DNA of 64,000 nucleotides from Pseudobdellovibrionaceae bacterium (GCA_016719575.1 JADJYV010000002.1:551879-615878), one strand, 5' to 3'. Shown: positions 27,111 to 36,191, counted from the first letter of the stretch. Notes: generated by a model not told the origin, from the letters alone. Numbers and translations are program-made.

Positions 27111-28487
27111 ATGTCTATGCAAGAACTCATGGAGTTGTTACCAGCAGATCAAATCAAAATTGATAGCGCTTCCCTACTTACTTATGGAAAAGATTGGACG
27201 ACTTATTTTGACGTCAAAGCTTCTGCTATTTTATTTCCCAAAACAACAGACGAGGTTGCCAAGATTGTGCGCTGGGCTCGCAAGTATCGAGTGGGCCTGG
27301 TGCCCTCAGGTGGGCGCACTGGCCTGAGTGGTGCGGCTGTAGCAACAAATGGCGAAGTCGTTGTTTCGCTCGAACGAATGAACAAAATCCTGAGCTTCAA
27401 CGAGACAGATCAAATGGTCGTCTGTCAGGCAGGGGTTATAACCGAGACCTTGCAAGACTTTGCTCGCTCAAAAAACCTGTACTATCCGGTGGATTTTGCG
27501 GCACGTGGCTCTTCCCAAATTGGTGGAAATATTGCAACGAATGCTGGAGGAATTAAGGTTGTTCGTTACGGCCTCACTCGTGACTGGGTGGCTGGGCTAA
27601 AAGTCGTCACTGGCACGGGCGAAGTTTTGGAGCTGAACAATGGCTTGATAAAAAATGCCACAGGTTTAGATCTTCGCCATCTGTTTGTTGGCAGCGAAGG
27701 GATTTTGGGATTTATCACAGAGTGCACGATACGATTGGCTCCTCCTCCGCCCCCTTCGAAAGTGATGGTTCTGGGACTTTCTAACCTTGCTGCTGTCATG
27801 AAGGTTTTTGCCCAATTTAAGAATCGAACAAAGTTGGTCGCATTTGAAATGTTTTCTGACAAAGCGCTAGAGAAAGTAATTGCAAGCACCGGACTCGCAA
27901 TGCCTTTTGAAACCAAAACAGAACTCTATGTTCTCGCAGAATTGGAATCTCAAAGTAACATTGATGAAGAACAAAATATGGCCGCCTTTGAAAAGTGTTT
28001 ACTTGAGGGCTGGGTCCTTGATGGTGTTATTAGTCAGTCTGATGTTCAGGCGAAGAACTTCTGGCGCTTGCGCGAGGACATTAGTGAATCCTTGGCTAAG
28101 TATTCACCATACAAAAACGATATTTCGGTGGCGATCTCTGAAGTCCCTTCATTTATGCGAGATTTAAATCTTGTCCTGACTGAATCCTATCCCACCTGGG
28201 AAGTGATTTGGTTTGGCCACATCGGAGATGGCAATTTGCATATTAACATCCTTCGCCCCGAAGGCTTGAGCAAAGAGGCGTTCGTCAAAGAGTGCCGCAA
28301 AGTCGATATCTTGGTTTTCGAAGCAGTGATGAAGCACCGAGGATCTATCTCTGCTGAACATGGAGTTGGCCTCACCAAAAAACCATTCCTAAGATTCTCT
28401 CGCTCCCAAGCTGAGATTGATCTTATGAAGGGGATCAAACACACCTTCGATCCCGACAACATTTTAAACCCCGGCAAAGTGATATAA
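27111..28487 (+). CDS. FAD-linked oxidase (D-lactate/glycolate/D-2-hydroxyglutarate dehydrogenase type)
   Basis: A 458-residue flavoprotein of the FAD-binding PCMH type with an FAD-oxidase C-terminal domain: FAD motif VPSGGRTGLSGAAV, GGNIATNAGGIKV with the GLTRDWV segment, GHIGDGNLHIN (metal-ligand His) and SAEHGVGLTKK. These match GlcD, D-lactate dehydrogenase and D-2-hydroxyglutarate dehydrogenase. No Fe-S C-terminal extension as in some GlcD/LldE systems, so a single-subunit enzyme is likely. Ribosome-binding site AAAGG before ATG 27111. Substrate cannot be told from sequence; downstream serA is convergent and makes the 2-hydroxyglutarate role worth testing. Confidence 0.85.
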   Translation: MSMQELMELLPADQIKIDSASLLTYGKDWTTYFDVKASAILFPKTTDEVAKIVRWARKYRVGLVPSGGRTGLSGAAVATNGEVVVSLERMNKILSFNETDQMVVCQAGVITETLQDFARSKNLYYPVDFAARGSSQIGGNIATNAGGIKVVRYGLTRDWVAGLKVVTGTGEVLELNNGLIKNATGLDLRHLFVGSEGILGFITECTIRLAPPPPPSKVMVLGLSNLAAVMKVFAQFKNRTKLVAFEMFSDKALEKVIASTGLAMPFETKTELYVLAELESQSNIDEEQNMAAFEKCLLEGWVLDGVISQSDVQAKNFWRLREDISESLAKYSPYKNDISVAISEVPSFMRDLNLVLTESYPTWEVIWFGHIGDGNLHINILRPEGLSKEAFVKECRKVDILVFEAVMKHRGSISAEHGVGLTKKPFLRFSRSQAEIDLMKGIKHTFDPDNILNPGKVI

Positions 28488-28505
28488 AAAGATCCCGAGC
28501 CGAAT

Positions 28506-29711
28506 TTAGAAAACGACGCGGGTTCGAATACTCCGACCCAAGGACTGGATTTGGTCAGCGATGGTTTGGACTTGGGCAGAGTTTATGTCCATGACCATGT
28601 AACCGATTTTTTCGTCGGTAGATAAATATTGAGCTTCAATGTTAGCCCCTTGCTTTGAAATGATACCGTTGATTTCACCAAGGACCCCGGGCTCATTTCG
28701 ATGAACATTCAAAATTCTTGAAGTTCCCCTCTTTACTGGCAGATCAACGTTCGGAAAATTAACAGCTCCACTGCTTGAGCCAATTTTCAAATAGCGCCTG
28801 AAGCTCTCAGCAACCTCGATACCGATCGCATGCTGAGCTTCTTCAGTACTTCCTCCAATATGCGGAGTCAGCAAGACGTTTGACATATTCTGCAGAGGAG
28901 AAACGAACTTTTCTTTGTTGGAGGCAGGCTCCTCCGGGAACACATCGATCGCACAACCAGCAAGGTGTTTGCTCTTCAAAGTCTCGACTAAGTCTGGAAT
29001 ACAAACCACTGTCCCTCGGCTCGCATTTATCAAATAAGAGCCCTTCTTCATTGCTTGAAACTGCCGAGCCCCCATCATGTCTTTGGTTTGTGGTGTCTCG
29101 GGAACATGCAAACTCACAAAGTCAGAAATACCAAGCAACTCTTCCAGAGTGCCTCGAGACTGAGCATTCCCAAGGGGAAGTTTTTTTAACACATCAAAAA
29201 AAACAACTTTCATGCCCATAGCCTCAGCAAGAACACTGACCTGGCTGCCGATATGTCCATAGCCGACAATGCCCAGAGTTTTTCCGCGAACTTCTCGAGC
29301 ACCTTCGGCACTCTTCATCCATTCCCCTCGGTGGGCCAAGGTGTTTCTGTCGCCTAATTGTCGAGAGAGGGCAATCATCTCTGCGATAACAAGCTCGGCA
29401 ACGCTTCGAGTATTTGAGTGAGGAGCATTAAAAATAGGAATACCAGCTTCTTTGGCAGCTCCCAGATTAATTTGATTCGTTCCGATACAAAAGGCACCAA
29501 TGACAAAAAGATGTTGATTTTCTTTAATTACTTTTTCAGTAACCTCCGTCTTTGAACGAAGCCCCAACGCTTGATAGCCTGGCAGTATTTTAAGAAGCTC
29601 AGCCTCGCTTGGAGCGTGTGAAAGCAGGTCCACTTTGAATCCTTCGCCCTCAAGTATTTCTTTTGCAACCGCGTGAATATTTTCAAGTAGTAAAATTTTG
29701 AATGAGTTCAA
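28506..29711 (-). CDS. serA: D-3-phosphoglycerate dehydrogenase
   Basis: First enzyme of serine synthesis, oxidising 3-phosphoglycerate with NAD. From a TTG at 29711 with GGGAGGG upstream the protein has 401 residues and aligns along its length to the E. coli type: IGAFCIGTNQINL, SNTRSVAELVIAE, GYGHIGSQVSVLAE (NAD fold), SLHVPETPQT, NASRGTVVCIP, CAIDVFPEEPA and LTPHIGGSTEEAQ (catalytic His), then a C-terminal ACT domain with RNEPGVLGEINGI. An upstream in-frame stretch to 29777 lacks family similarity and is excluded. Some relatives of this type also reduce 2-oxoglutarate. Confidence 0.96.
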   Translation of the reverse strand: MNSFKILLLENIHAVAKEILEGEGFKVDLLSHAPSEAELLKILPGYQALGLRSKTEVTEKVIKENQHLFVIGAFCIGTNQINLGAAKEAGIPIFNAPHSNTRSVAELVIAEMIALSRQLGDRNTLAHRGEWMKSAEGAREVRGKTLGIVGYGHIGSQVSVLAEAMGMKVVFFDVLKKLPLGNAQSRGTLEELLGISDFVSLHVPETPQTKDMMGARQFQAMKKGSYLINASRGTVVCIPDLVETLKSKHLAGCAIDVFPEEPASNKEKFVSPLQNMSNVLLTPHIGGSTEEAQHAIGIEVAESFRRYLKIGSSSGAVNFPNVDLPVKRGTSRILNVHRNEPGVLGEINGIISKQGANIEAQYLSTDEKIGYMVMDINSAQVQTIADQIQSLGRSIRTRVVF

Positions 29712-29881
29712 GAACGACCCTCCCGACTCTGGGAAGTCTATCGAAGATCCCACAAAGCTCAAGAATTTACCAAGCAACGAGGCCCCGCGATGTGCTTTTA
29801 TATTTCTGGCCCGGCATCAAACAGGAATGCCTTGGCTTTAACGTCACGCAATAAAGGTAGCCAAATTTACCTCAGAAAGAG

Positions 29882-31255
29882 ATGCTCTCAAACATGACAC
29901 CTCATAGAGTTTTTAACCTACTGCTCATCGATGATGACCCCCTTATTCATCAATCTCTCAAATTGGCGATCACGGCTCCTTGGAAGATCTACTCTGTCTC
30001 TAAGAAAGAACTTATTCCCTTTGATCATTTTTTTCATGCCGCCATGGTAGATATGCACCTCACCGCGCATGGGACTCATCCTGAAGGTGTTGGTATTATC
30101 GAAAAACTCTTAGAGAATAACCCTCACCTCGAAGTCATTGCGATGTCCGGAGATCTCAATCGGCAGTTGATGGAGAAATGCCTCAAAGCAGGCGCCCAGC
30201 GATTTCTCGCCAAGCCTCTTATGTCTGATGAAGTTGTCCTCGTATTAAATAAAATCGAAGCTTACCTAAATCTGCGAAGTGCCGAAGCTGCTCACTCGGC
30301 AAAATCGACAGCATGGATTGGCTCGGGCCCGATTTCCCAAAAAATCAGAAAACGTATCGCCGACGTTCGGGGCGAAAGCAACCCCCTGCTGATTGAAGGC
30401 GAGACCGGTACTGGCAAAGAAGTCGTCGCCCGCCTTCTCAATCAACAAGAAAACGGGCGCCCTTTCGTTGCCGTCAATATTGCGAGTATTTCCGAAAATC
30501 TTTTTGAATCCGAATTATTTGGTCACACAAAAGGTTCCTTTACTGGAGCGGATCAGAACAAAATTGGCCTCGCTGAAGCTGCAAATGGCGGCGATCTTTT
30601 TTTAGACGAAATCGAAGCTCTGCCACTCTCTCAACAGGTAAAGCTTTTGCGTTTTTTAGAATCCGGAGAGATTCGAAGAGTTGGAGCCAAAGATACTCTC
30701 AAGGTTCAAACACGTGTCATCGCTGCCAGCAACCAACCCGTCAAAAAGCTCGTCAGCGAGGGCAAATTCAGAGAGGATCTTTACTTTCGTCTCCATGGCC
30801 AGCATATTGTTCTCCCGCCCTTACGAGAACGCACCGAGGACATTCCTGAGCTTGCAAAAAATTTTTTGAGCGCGGAGCGGCCACGACGAAATAAAGATTT
30901 TACCGAAGATGGAATTGCGGCCCTCAAGGCCTACCCTTGGTACGGAAATGTGCGCGAACTTAAACGGGTTTGCGAACAATTGAGCCTCACTTCGCCGCTC
31001 CCGTTTATTCGCAAAGAAGAGGTGCTCGCCCTACTGCATCCAAGCACCAACTCCTTCAGCTCTTCAGGTTTGGGCGAAGACATTGATTTAAGTCGAGGAC
31101 TTAATGAGCTCGTTGCTGATTATGAGGCAAAAATTATTCGGCAGAGCCTAAAGAAAGCCCCTGAAATCGAAGATCTCGCAAAGCTTCTCAAAATCTCTCG
31201 CTCTAGCCTTTATAAAAAAATAAAAGATTATAATATAGATTTGGAGTCGAAATGA
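29882..31255 (+). CDS. Sigma-54-dependent response regulator (NtrC family)
   Basis: A 457-residue protein: receiver domain (IDDDP, phospho-Asp 57 in MVDMHL, Lys 111 in LAKP), AAA+ sigma-54 activator domain with Walker A GETGTGKE (173-180), GSFTGA (218-223; the usual GAFTGA, one Ala to Ser, still in range), Walker B DLFLDEIE, and a Fis-like HTH at the C-terminus (KLLKISRSSLYKKIK). The receiver contains a short insert (TAHGTHPEGV). It would activate an RpoN-dependent promoter. The stop overlaps the cdsA-like start by 4 nt (ATGA); the partner kinase is not in the window. Confidence 0.9.
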   Translation: MLSNMTPHRVFNLLLIDDDPLIHQSLKLAITAPWKIYSVSKKELIPFDHFFHAAMVDMHLTAHGTHPEGVGIIEKLLENNPHLEVIAMSGDLNRQLMEKCLKAGAQRFLAKPLMSDEVVLVLNKIEAYLNLRSAEAAHSAKSTAWIGSGPISQKIRKRIADVRGESNPLLIEGETGTGKEVVARLLNQQENGRPFVAVNIASISENLFESELFGHTKGSFTGADQNKIGLAEAANGGDLFLDEIEALPLSQQVKLLRFLESGEIRRVGAKDTLKVQTRVIAASNQPVKKLVSEGKFREDLYFRLHGQHIVLPPLRERTEDIPELAKNFLSAERPRRNKDFTEDGIAALKAYPWYGNVRELKRVCEQLSLTSPLPFIRKEEVLALLHPSTNSFSSSGLGEDIDLSRGLNELVADYEAKIIRQSLKKAPEIEDLAKLLKISRSSLYKKIKDYNIDLESK

Positions 31256-32172
31256 TCGACACTTCATGGAGTAGTCCCGTTTATCAACAAATGGTGCTCA
31301 TCGTACTCAGCATCATTTTCGTTTCGGGCATTGGCGTCTACTTCTTAAGAATGAGGAACTACTACTTTACCGCCAGCTGGGCCAGTATCAAAAGCTGGTT
31401 GGTAGCAGCCCCTCTCTTGTTTTTAGTTATGGGTTTACCGAGCCCCTTTCCGATGCTGGTCCTTGTCGTGCTCGCTATCATTGGCGCCAAGGTTTTTTTT
31501 CAAATCATGGGAATGTTTCATCGAAGCTATTTCGTTTTAATTAGCTACGCCGGAATTATGGCTCTAGGCGTATGTGCCTATTTTAATCGCGTTGATATAT
31601 ATAACGTCATGCCAATGGTTGTTTTAGCTTGTTGCTGCTTGGTCCCAATGATTCGCAATAGTTATAAACGCATGATTCAATATATTTCCGTAACGCTTCT
31701 TGGATTTATATTTTTAGGCTGGTCATTTATGCATCTCAGCCTGATTTTGCATTTTGAAAATGGAATCTACCAGCTCACCTACTTAATTGTACTCACCGAA
31801 TTTTGCGACAACACCAACTTAGCACTCGGTCGCTACATCGGAAGTTATAAACTCTTTCCGAGACTCAATCCCCGACGCACCCTGGGTGGCTTAATCGTTT
31901 CGATTCTGCTGACACTTTTTTTAGCTGGAGCCATGAGGTTTCTATTGCCGGATGATTCGCAAAAATATTGGCTTACTGCTGGACTCATTGCGAGCTTAGG
32001 TGGTTTCGTTGGGGACCTAGTCATGAGCGCTATACGCCGCGATGCTGGCGTCCGCATCGTTGGACCCTTTATTCTTGGTCGCGGCGACTTTTTACACCGT
32101 ATGGATCGCCTGATCTTTGTTGCTCCTATTTATTATTACCTGATGCTTGCGATTCCGGACATTTCGTTATGA
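31252..32172 (+). CDS. cdsA: Phosphatidate cytidylyltransferase-like membrane protein (CdsA family)
   Basis: A 306-residue protein with about eight membrane helices. The C-terminal part carries the CDS signature in outline: EFCDNTNLALGRYIG, SPRRTLGG-like NPRRTLGGLIVS, GGFVGDLVMSAIRRDAGV and RGDFLHRMDRL. CdsA makes CDP-diacylglycerol from phosphatidate and CTP. Start overlaps the sigma-54 regulator stop by 4 nt; the end overlaps the plsC-like start by 4 nt. Whether it is the main or a second CdsA of the cell cannot be told from here. PlsC makes phosphatidate, its substrate. Confidence 0.85.
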   Translation: MIDTSWSSPVYQQMVLIVLSIIFVSGIGVYFLRMRNYYFTASWASIKSWLVAAPLLFLVMGLPSPFPMLVLVVLAIIGAKVFFQIMGMFHRSYFVLISYAGIMALGVCAYFNRVDIYNVMPMVVLACCCLVPMIRNSYKRMIQYISVTLLGFIFLGWSFMHLSLILHFENGIYQLTYLIVLTEFCDNTNLALGRYIGSYKLFPRLNPRRTLGGLIVSILLTLFLAGAMRFLLPDDSQKYWLTAGLIASLGGFVGDLVMSAIRRDAGVRIVGPFILGRGDFLHRMDRLIFVAPIYYYLMLAIPDISL

Positions 32173-32945
32173 AGGACTGGAACTACGACAACGAACAGTG
32201 GACAAAGCTTCCAACTTACTTGAAGCATTTACCGCTTTTCACTCGGCACATTGATCTTTTTAGTGCCTTTATGCGATTTATTTGGTCCTTCTTATTAAAA
32301 GATATTGCTTTTGGTCTTTACATTCGCCTAAAGGTGACCGGTACAAGTTTTTCTGAACTGCGACAAACCCATCCCAAACTGCTAATCATTTCCAATCACG
32401 CTAGCCACTTGGACGCGACTTCCATTGCTGCGGCAATTCCTCGCAGGTATTGGCTCGACCTGTATATCGCCGCTGCAAAAGATTACTTTTTTTCGAATCC
32501 ACTCTTTACATTTTTTTCGAAACACTGTTTAGGAGCTATTCCGATTGATCGAAAAGATCGCCGCGGAGAAGCTATCAACCTCATTATAAAACTGCTCCAA
32601 GACCTGCCCCGCATTTGGCTGATTATTTTTCCGGAGGGAACCAGGTCAAAAGATGGCAAGATCCAAGAATTCAAAAGAGGCATCAGTATTTTTTCTGAGC
32701 GCACTCAGACTCCGATTCTGTTTATATACATCGAAGGCAACGCAGATTTATGGCCTAAGGGAAATTTACTGCCAAAGCCCGGAAAATTAAATATCCATAT
32801 AGGCCCCGTGCATGCACCCGGGGATATTCAAACAGTTTACGCTGCCTACCGTGAGTGGGTGCTAACCATAAACCCCGAGGCCTTTGGTGTGAACCAAAAA
32901 GAGGAGAGCCAAAATGAAAACTCAGATTCAAAATTTAAATCTTAA
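32169..32945 (+). CDS. plsC: 1-acyl-sn-glycerol-3-phosphate acyltransferase-like protein (PlsC family)
   Basis: A 258-residue PlsC-fold acyltransferase: HX4D motif in NHASHLD (about residues 78-83) and FPEGTRS (about 158). Such enzymes add the second acyl chain to lysophosphatidate. The ATG at 32169 overlaps the cdsA-like stop; the long upstream-in-frame segment lies inside cdsA in another frame and is not used. A basic Asn/Ser/Lys tail (NENSDSKFKS) follows. Together with the CdsA-like gene it supplies CDP-diacylglycerol. A specific role, such as making lipid for the intraperiplasmic growth phase, would be guesswork. Confidence 0.9.
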   Translation: MKDWNYDNEQWTKLPTYLKHLPLFTRHIDLFSAFMRFIWSFLLKDIAFGLYIRLKVTGTSFSELRQTHPKLLIISNHASHLDATSIAAAIPRRYWLDLYIAAAKDYFFSNPLFTFFSKHCLGAIPIDRKDRRGEAINLIIKLLQDLPRIWLIIFPEGTRSKDGKIQEFKRGISIFSERTQTPILFIYIEGNADLWPKGNLLPKPGKLNIHIGPVHAPGDIQTVYAAYREWVLTINPEAFGVNQKEESQNENSDSKFKS

Positions 32946-33846
32946 AATCGGTCCTTATGCTGTTTGTCCAATCCCAACAGGTCTTTTTGGTCTTGATGGT
33001 GGAGCCATGTTCGGAACTGTGCCGAAAGTTTTGTGGTCTAAATCAAATCCGACGGATGAACAAAATCGCATTCTCATGGAAGCTCGAGGCCTCCTGCTAA
33101 AGAGCCCTGGCTGCAATATCTTGATCGACTGCGGAAATGGGGGTGACTTCACCGCAAAATATGGCGACAAGCTAGGTTCCAAATTCGTTGAACTCTACAA
33201 TATCGACAAATCCGGACCAAGCTTAGAGAAGTCACTTCGTTCTCATGGTTTAACGGTTGACGATATCCATCATGTGATTTTAACTCATCTGCATTTTGAC
33301 CATGCGGGTGGTGCGACCACAATAGTGAACAATCAATTGGTGCCTACTTTTCCAAAAGCGAAATATTATATTCAGCGAGGGAATCTTGAGACGGCACAAA
33401 AACCAAATCTGCGAGAAAAAGCCAGTTACTTTGGGGCAAATTTTCAGCCGCTAATCGATTCTGGATCTCTCATTGTTTTGGACGGCCCCGCAGAAAATCT
33501 TCTGCCAGGGATTTCGACGATACTTTCGAACGGCCACACCCAAGGTCAACAGATGGTAAAAGTATCGGACAGCCATAATACCTTGCTGTATTGTGGGGAC
33601 GTAGTCCCGACGAGCACCCACGTTCGAACTGCATGGCTTATGGGCTATGACCTGCATCCACTCATGCTGATGGAGGAAAAACAGAAGTGTTTGAGTGAAG
33701 CCGCCGATCATGGTTGGTATTTATTTTTTGAACATGATCCTTACTGTGACTCAGCCCGAATTGAAAAAAATGGACATGACTTTGCGGTGAAGGAGCGCTA
33801 CTGGCTATCAGATGCTGTCGACAAAGAAAATCACCCTTCTCGCTAG
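32914..33846 (+). CDS. MBL-fold metallo-hydrolase
   Basis: A 310-residue metallo-beta-lactamase-fold hydrolase. The metal site is seen in HLHFDHAGG, NGHTQGQQ and the CGDVVP segment, with the last His in FEHDPYC. The closest pattern is the lactonase/quorum-quenching group (AttM-like: PIGLFGLDGGAMFGTVPKVLW) but glyoxalase-II-like substrates are equally possible. The start overlaps plsC by 32 nt and its end overlaps the YihY start, continuing the coupled run. No signal peptide, so cytoplasmic. Confidence 0.85.
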   Translation: MKTQIQNLNLKIGPYAVCPIPTGLFGLDGGAMFGTVPKVLWSKSNPTDEQNRILMEARGLLLKSPGCNILIDCGNGGDFTAKYGDKLGSKFVELYNIDKSGPSLEKSLRSHGLTVDDIHHVILTHLHFDHAGGATTIVNNQLVPTFPKAKYYIQRGNLETAQKPNLREKASYFGANFQPLIDSGSLIVLDGPAENLLPGISTILSNGHTQGQQMVKVSDSHNTLLYCGDVVPTSTHVRTAWLMGYDLHPLMLMEEKQKCLSEAADHGWYLFFEHDPYCDSARIEKNGHDFAVKERYWLSDAVDKENHPSR

Positions 33847-34660
33847 ATTGTATTTTCGCAAAATAAAAATGCTTGCCTCTGATATTTCTATGCAAATGAA
33901 AGATGGCGAGCTGCAACTCGTGGCGGCCTCTTTGTCCTTTTCGACGATCCTCTCTCTGGTGCCTTTTTTAGCGGTGATTTTGGCGACATTTCAGTTTATG
34001 GGCGGCAATGACATTATCTATTCCAAAGTTGAAAACTTACTTCTTCTTTACTTCAAAGAGGCGGCGGGCAACCAATTTACACAAATTATCAAAACTTCGA
34101 TTCGCAACATTCACACCGGAACCCTGGGACTAACGGGGGGCTTGTTTTTAATTTTTACCTCATTTCGATTGATGCACGATATGGAGTTTGGCATTCACCG
34201 CGTCTGGAATATAAAAAACACTCGGCCGCTTTTTAAAAGAATTTTTGCCTACTGGATTTTAATGATGATGCTGCCAATAGCCCTTGCAATCTACGCAGGA
34301 GCAACCACAATGATTCGCCTGAACCTGGGGCGAGCGATTTTTCCCGGGGCTTTTACGGCCGTTTGGGTGCTCACTGGAATTTTATATTTGGTCTACAAGT
34401 ACGTCCCCGAGCTCGTCGTCAAAAAAAAGTCAGCTTTTTTTTCGGCACTTCTAGCGTCGATCGGCATCGTCGCCGTCCACAGTACATTTTCTTATGTGGC
34501 GGTAAAGTTCTTTCGATTCAACAATATTTACGGCAGTTTCGCGGCCCTACCGATTTTCTTATTTTGGGTTTTAACCATTTGGTACGTCATTTTGGGGGAG
34601 TTGCCATCTGCGCCTCAACCCAACGTCGTCAGTTACTCGAACTTGACCAGAATAACTTGA
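33812..34660 (+). CDS. YihY/BrkB-family inner-membrane protein
   Basis: A 282-residue membrane protein of the YihY/virulence-factor BrkB family: AASLSFSTILSLVPFLAV in helix 1 region, GLTGGLFLIFTSFRLMHDMEFGIHRVWNIK in pieces, YKYVPELVVKKKSAFFSALLAS, and NIYGSFAALPIFLFWVL near the C-terminus. About six membrane helices. The function is not established; the old RNase BN label is discredited. ATG 33812 overlaps the MBL gene by 35 nt; a second ATG at 33869 is possible and has no better ribosome-binding site. Last gene of the run that begins at 29882. Confidence 0.88.
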   Translation: MLSTKKITLLARLYFRKIKMLASDISMQMKDGELQLVAASLSFSTILSLVPFLAVILATFQFMGGNDIIYSKVENLLLLYFKEAAGNQFTQIIKTSIRNIHTGTLGLTGGLFLIFTSFRLMHDMEFGIHRVWNIKNTRPLFKRIFAYWILMMMLPIALAIYAGATTMIRLNLGRAIFPGAFTAVWVLTGILYLVYKYVPELVVKKKSAFFSALLASIGIVAVHSTFSYVAVKFFRFNNIYGSFAALPIFLFWVLTIWYVILGELPSAPQPNVVSYSNLTRIT

Positions 34661-34722
34661 CATAGGGCGTCCGAAATTGCACCTTAGCTTTTAATTCGAT
34701 ATGAGTTCTAATTCGTTCAAAG

Positions 34723-34799
34723 GGTGCCATAGCTCAGCTGGATAGAGCAGCTGCCTTCTAAGCAGCAGGTCGTACGTTCGAGTCGTACTGGCATCACCA
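34723..34799 (+). tRNA. tRNA-Arg (anticodon UCU)
   Basis: A 77-nt cloverleaf. Acceptor GGTGCCA pairs with TGGCATC (one G-U). D-arm GCTC/GAGC, anticodon stem GCTGC/GCAGC with loop CTTCTAA (anticodon TCT), T-arm GTACG/CGTAC around TTCGAGT, discriminator A and an encoded CCA. It reads AGA/AGG codons. An AT-rich accessory zone begins right after it, consistent with a tRNA attachment site, although no direct repeat was found. Confidence 0.97.
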
Positions 34800-35291
34800 A
34801 TTTTTTTTGAACAAATTTCAGATCTACGGTTTCTAACACGATAAATAATCCTTAACTGTTTCGATGAGATACGTATTTACGGACACAACATTGCCTGTTG
34901 TTAGATCGGTTAGTCCCAGCGCGAGTCGAACGGAATTTCACGTCAAACTTACCTAAATAGATTTAATAAAGTTTTCGGTCTCTGAGGGATGTCGAAATCT
35001 TATAATTTTTAAATCTTTAAACTCGGGATTTTTCGTGAGCTCTACATATTGCTGTCTTCTCAAAGCATAGGTATCCCATGCCCATAAAATGATTGAGTCT
35101 CTCGACAAAAAAGTTTTTTTGAATGATTCTTTATTGCCCGCCCAAAGACTTTCTTTTTTTAAAATTCTAAAAACGGATCTTTTAAAGACCCGTTGAAGTT
35201 CTCAACCTATTGAAGTATTTTTATTCATCAAAATACAGACCAAAATCAACTTGCTTTAATCCCACAACATTTGGCGATATCAAGGAGTTCT
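34800..35291. other. AT-rich intergenic region with a gene remnant
   Basis: Immediately after the tRNA there is a T-tract (possible terminator of the tRNA transcript) and then AT-rich DNA. The only coding-like stretch is the minus-strand NTPase remnant at 34953-35201. A 22-nt imperfect palindrome, AACGGATCTTTTAAAGACCCGTT at 35172-35194 written here in two halves AACGGATCTTT and AAAGACCCGTT, lies within it. Nothing else is supported. Confidence 0.6.
34953..35201 (-). pseudogene. C-terminal remnant of a FlaR-like P-loop NTPase ('topology modulation protein')
   Basis: About 82 codons ending in a stop at 34953-34955. The translation contains ESLWAGNKESFKKTF, SRDSIILWAWDTY and KIIRFRHPSETENFI, which is the typical C-terminal end of the adenylate-kinase-like FlaR/topology-modulation NTPases (W.GN.ES...SRDSILLWA...T...L...RLRSPREAE). 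The N-terminal P-loop part is missing, and an in-frame TGA at 35202-35204 closes the upstream side, so no functional protein is expected. Family assignment is from memory of motif pattern. Confidence 0.65.
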
Positions 35292-36191
35292 ATGAAACCA
35301 ATATTTATTGTATTCACAATTCTAATTTTAACCTCAAACTTAAAAGCTGGAACTGGCTCTAAAGTTATCCAGTTAGTCGCTGGTGGTGATCATACTTGTG
35401 TATTGACAGATAAACATGAAGTTAAATGTTGGGGGTATAATGGCCAAGGTCAAATCAATGTTCCAACTTCATTGAAAAACTCAACACAGATTTCAGCAGG
35501 TGAATTTCACACATGTGCTCTAACTGATGATGGCGTAAAGTGTTGGGGTGGTGATGTTTCTGGCATCACTGATGTGCCATCAGACTTAAAAAATCCGTCT
35601 AAAATCTCTGCTGGCGGCAAGATCACTTGTGCCATTTCCGATAATGTAGTGAAATGTTGGGGCGACAAACGATTTACTGAAGCACCCACTGAATTTGTGA
35701 ACCCGATTCAAATTGCTACAGGTTCTGCTGTTGTTGTTGCCCTGACCTCACAAGGAAAAATTGATCAAAGGAATGATGGTTATAATGGTAGAAATTGTCC
35801 CTTATGCGACAAGGATTTTTATACTACACTAAACAATGTGGAGCAAATTGCAGCTGGTGGAAGATATGCTTGTGCAATTGCTAATAAAAAACTTTATTGT
35901 TGGGATGTCGTTAACAATCATCAAATCAGTACTCATAAAATAGATACTGCAGATCAAATTTCAATTGGATCTAATGGGAATTTATGTGCAATAACTGAAG
36001 GTAAAATTGTTTGTTTTGACGATCGTAGGTACTCTGACTTTCCTCAACCGCCCTATGATATGATTAAAAATCCTATTCAGGTGGCTTCTGGAGCTTCCCA
36101 TGCATGTGCCTTAAGTGGTGATTCAAAAGTAATATGCTGGGGTAGTAATGAATATGGTCAATCGAATCCACCGCCAGAATTTTCATTTTGA
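35292..36191 (+). CDS. Secreted RCC1/BLIP-II-type beta-propeller repeat protein
   Basis: A 299-residue exported protein. ATG 35292 has AAGGAG upstream and starts a signal peptide (IFIVFTILILTSNLKA). The mature part is about seven RCC1-like repeats of roughly 38 residues, each of the form HTCVLTDKHEVKCWGYNGQGQ or shorter variants (HTCALTDDGVKCWGG, ITCAISDNVVKCWGD, YACAIANKKLYCW, HACALSGDSKVICWGS). Paired Cys in most blades suggest disulfides on a folded extracellular propeller that binds proteins or peptidoglycan-related targets in relatives. Strongly AT-rich, unlike its core neighbours, in an accessory zone after the tRNA. Confidence 0.9.
   Translation: MKPIFIVFTILILTSNLKAGTGSKVIQLVAGGDHTCVLTDKHEVKCWGYNGQGQINVPTSLKNSTQISAGEFHTCALTDDGVKCWGGDVSGITDVPSDLKNPSKISAGGKITCAISDNVVKCWGDKRFTEAPTEFVNPIQIATGSAVVVALTSQGKIDQRNDGYNGRNCPLCDKDFYTTLNNVEQIAAGGRYACAIANKKLYCWDVVNNHQISTHKIDTADQISIGSNGNLCAITEGKIVCFDDRRYSDFPQPPYDMIKNPIQVASGASHACALSGDSKVICWGSNEYGQSNPPPEFSF

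Noticed and set aside
34723..34799. Integration repeat of the tRNA 3' end
   Set aside because: I looked for the tRNA 3' end further right and saw no copy; only the island-like context supports integration.
35172..35194. Imperfect palindrome as an operator or terminator
   Set aside because: Single mismatch and a very tight loop; it lies inside a decayed reading frame, so its meaning is unclear.
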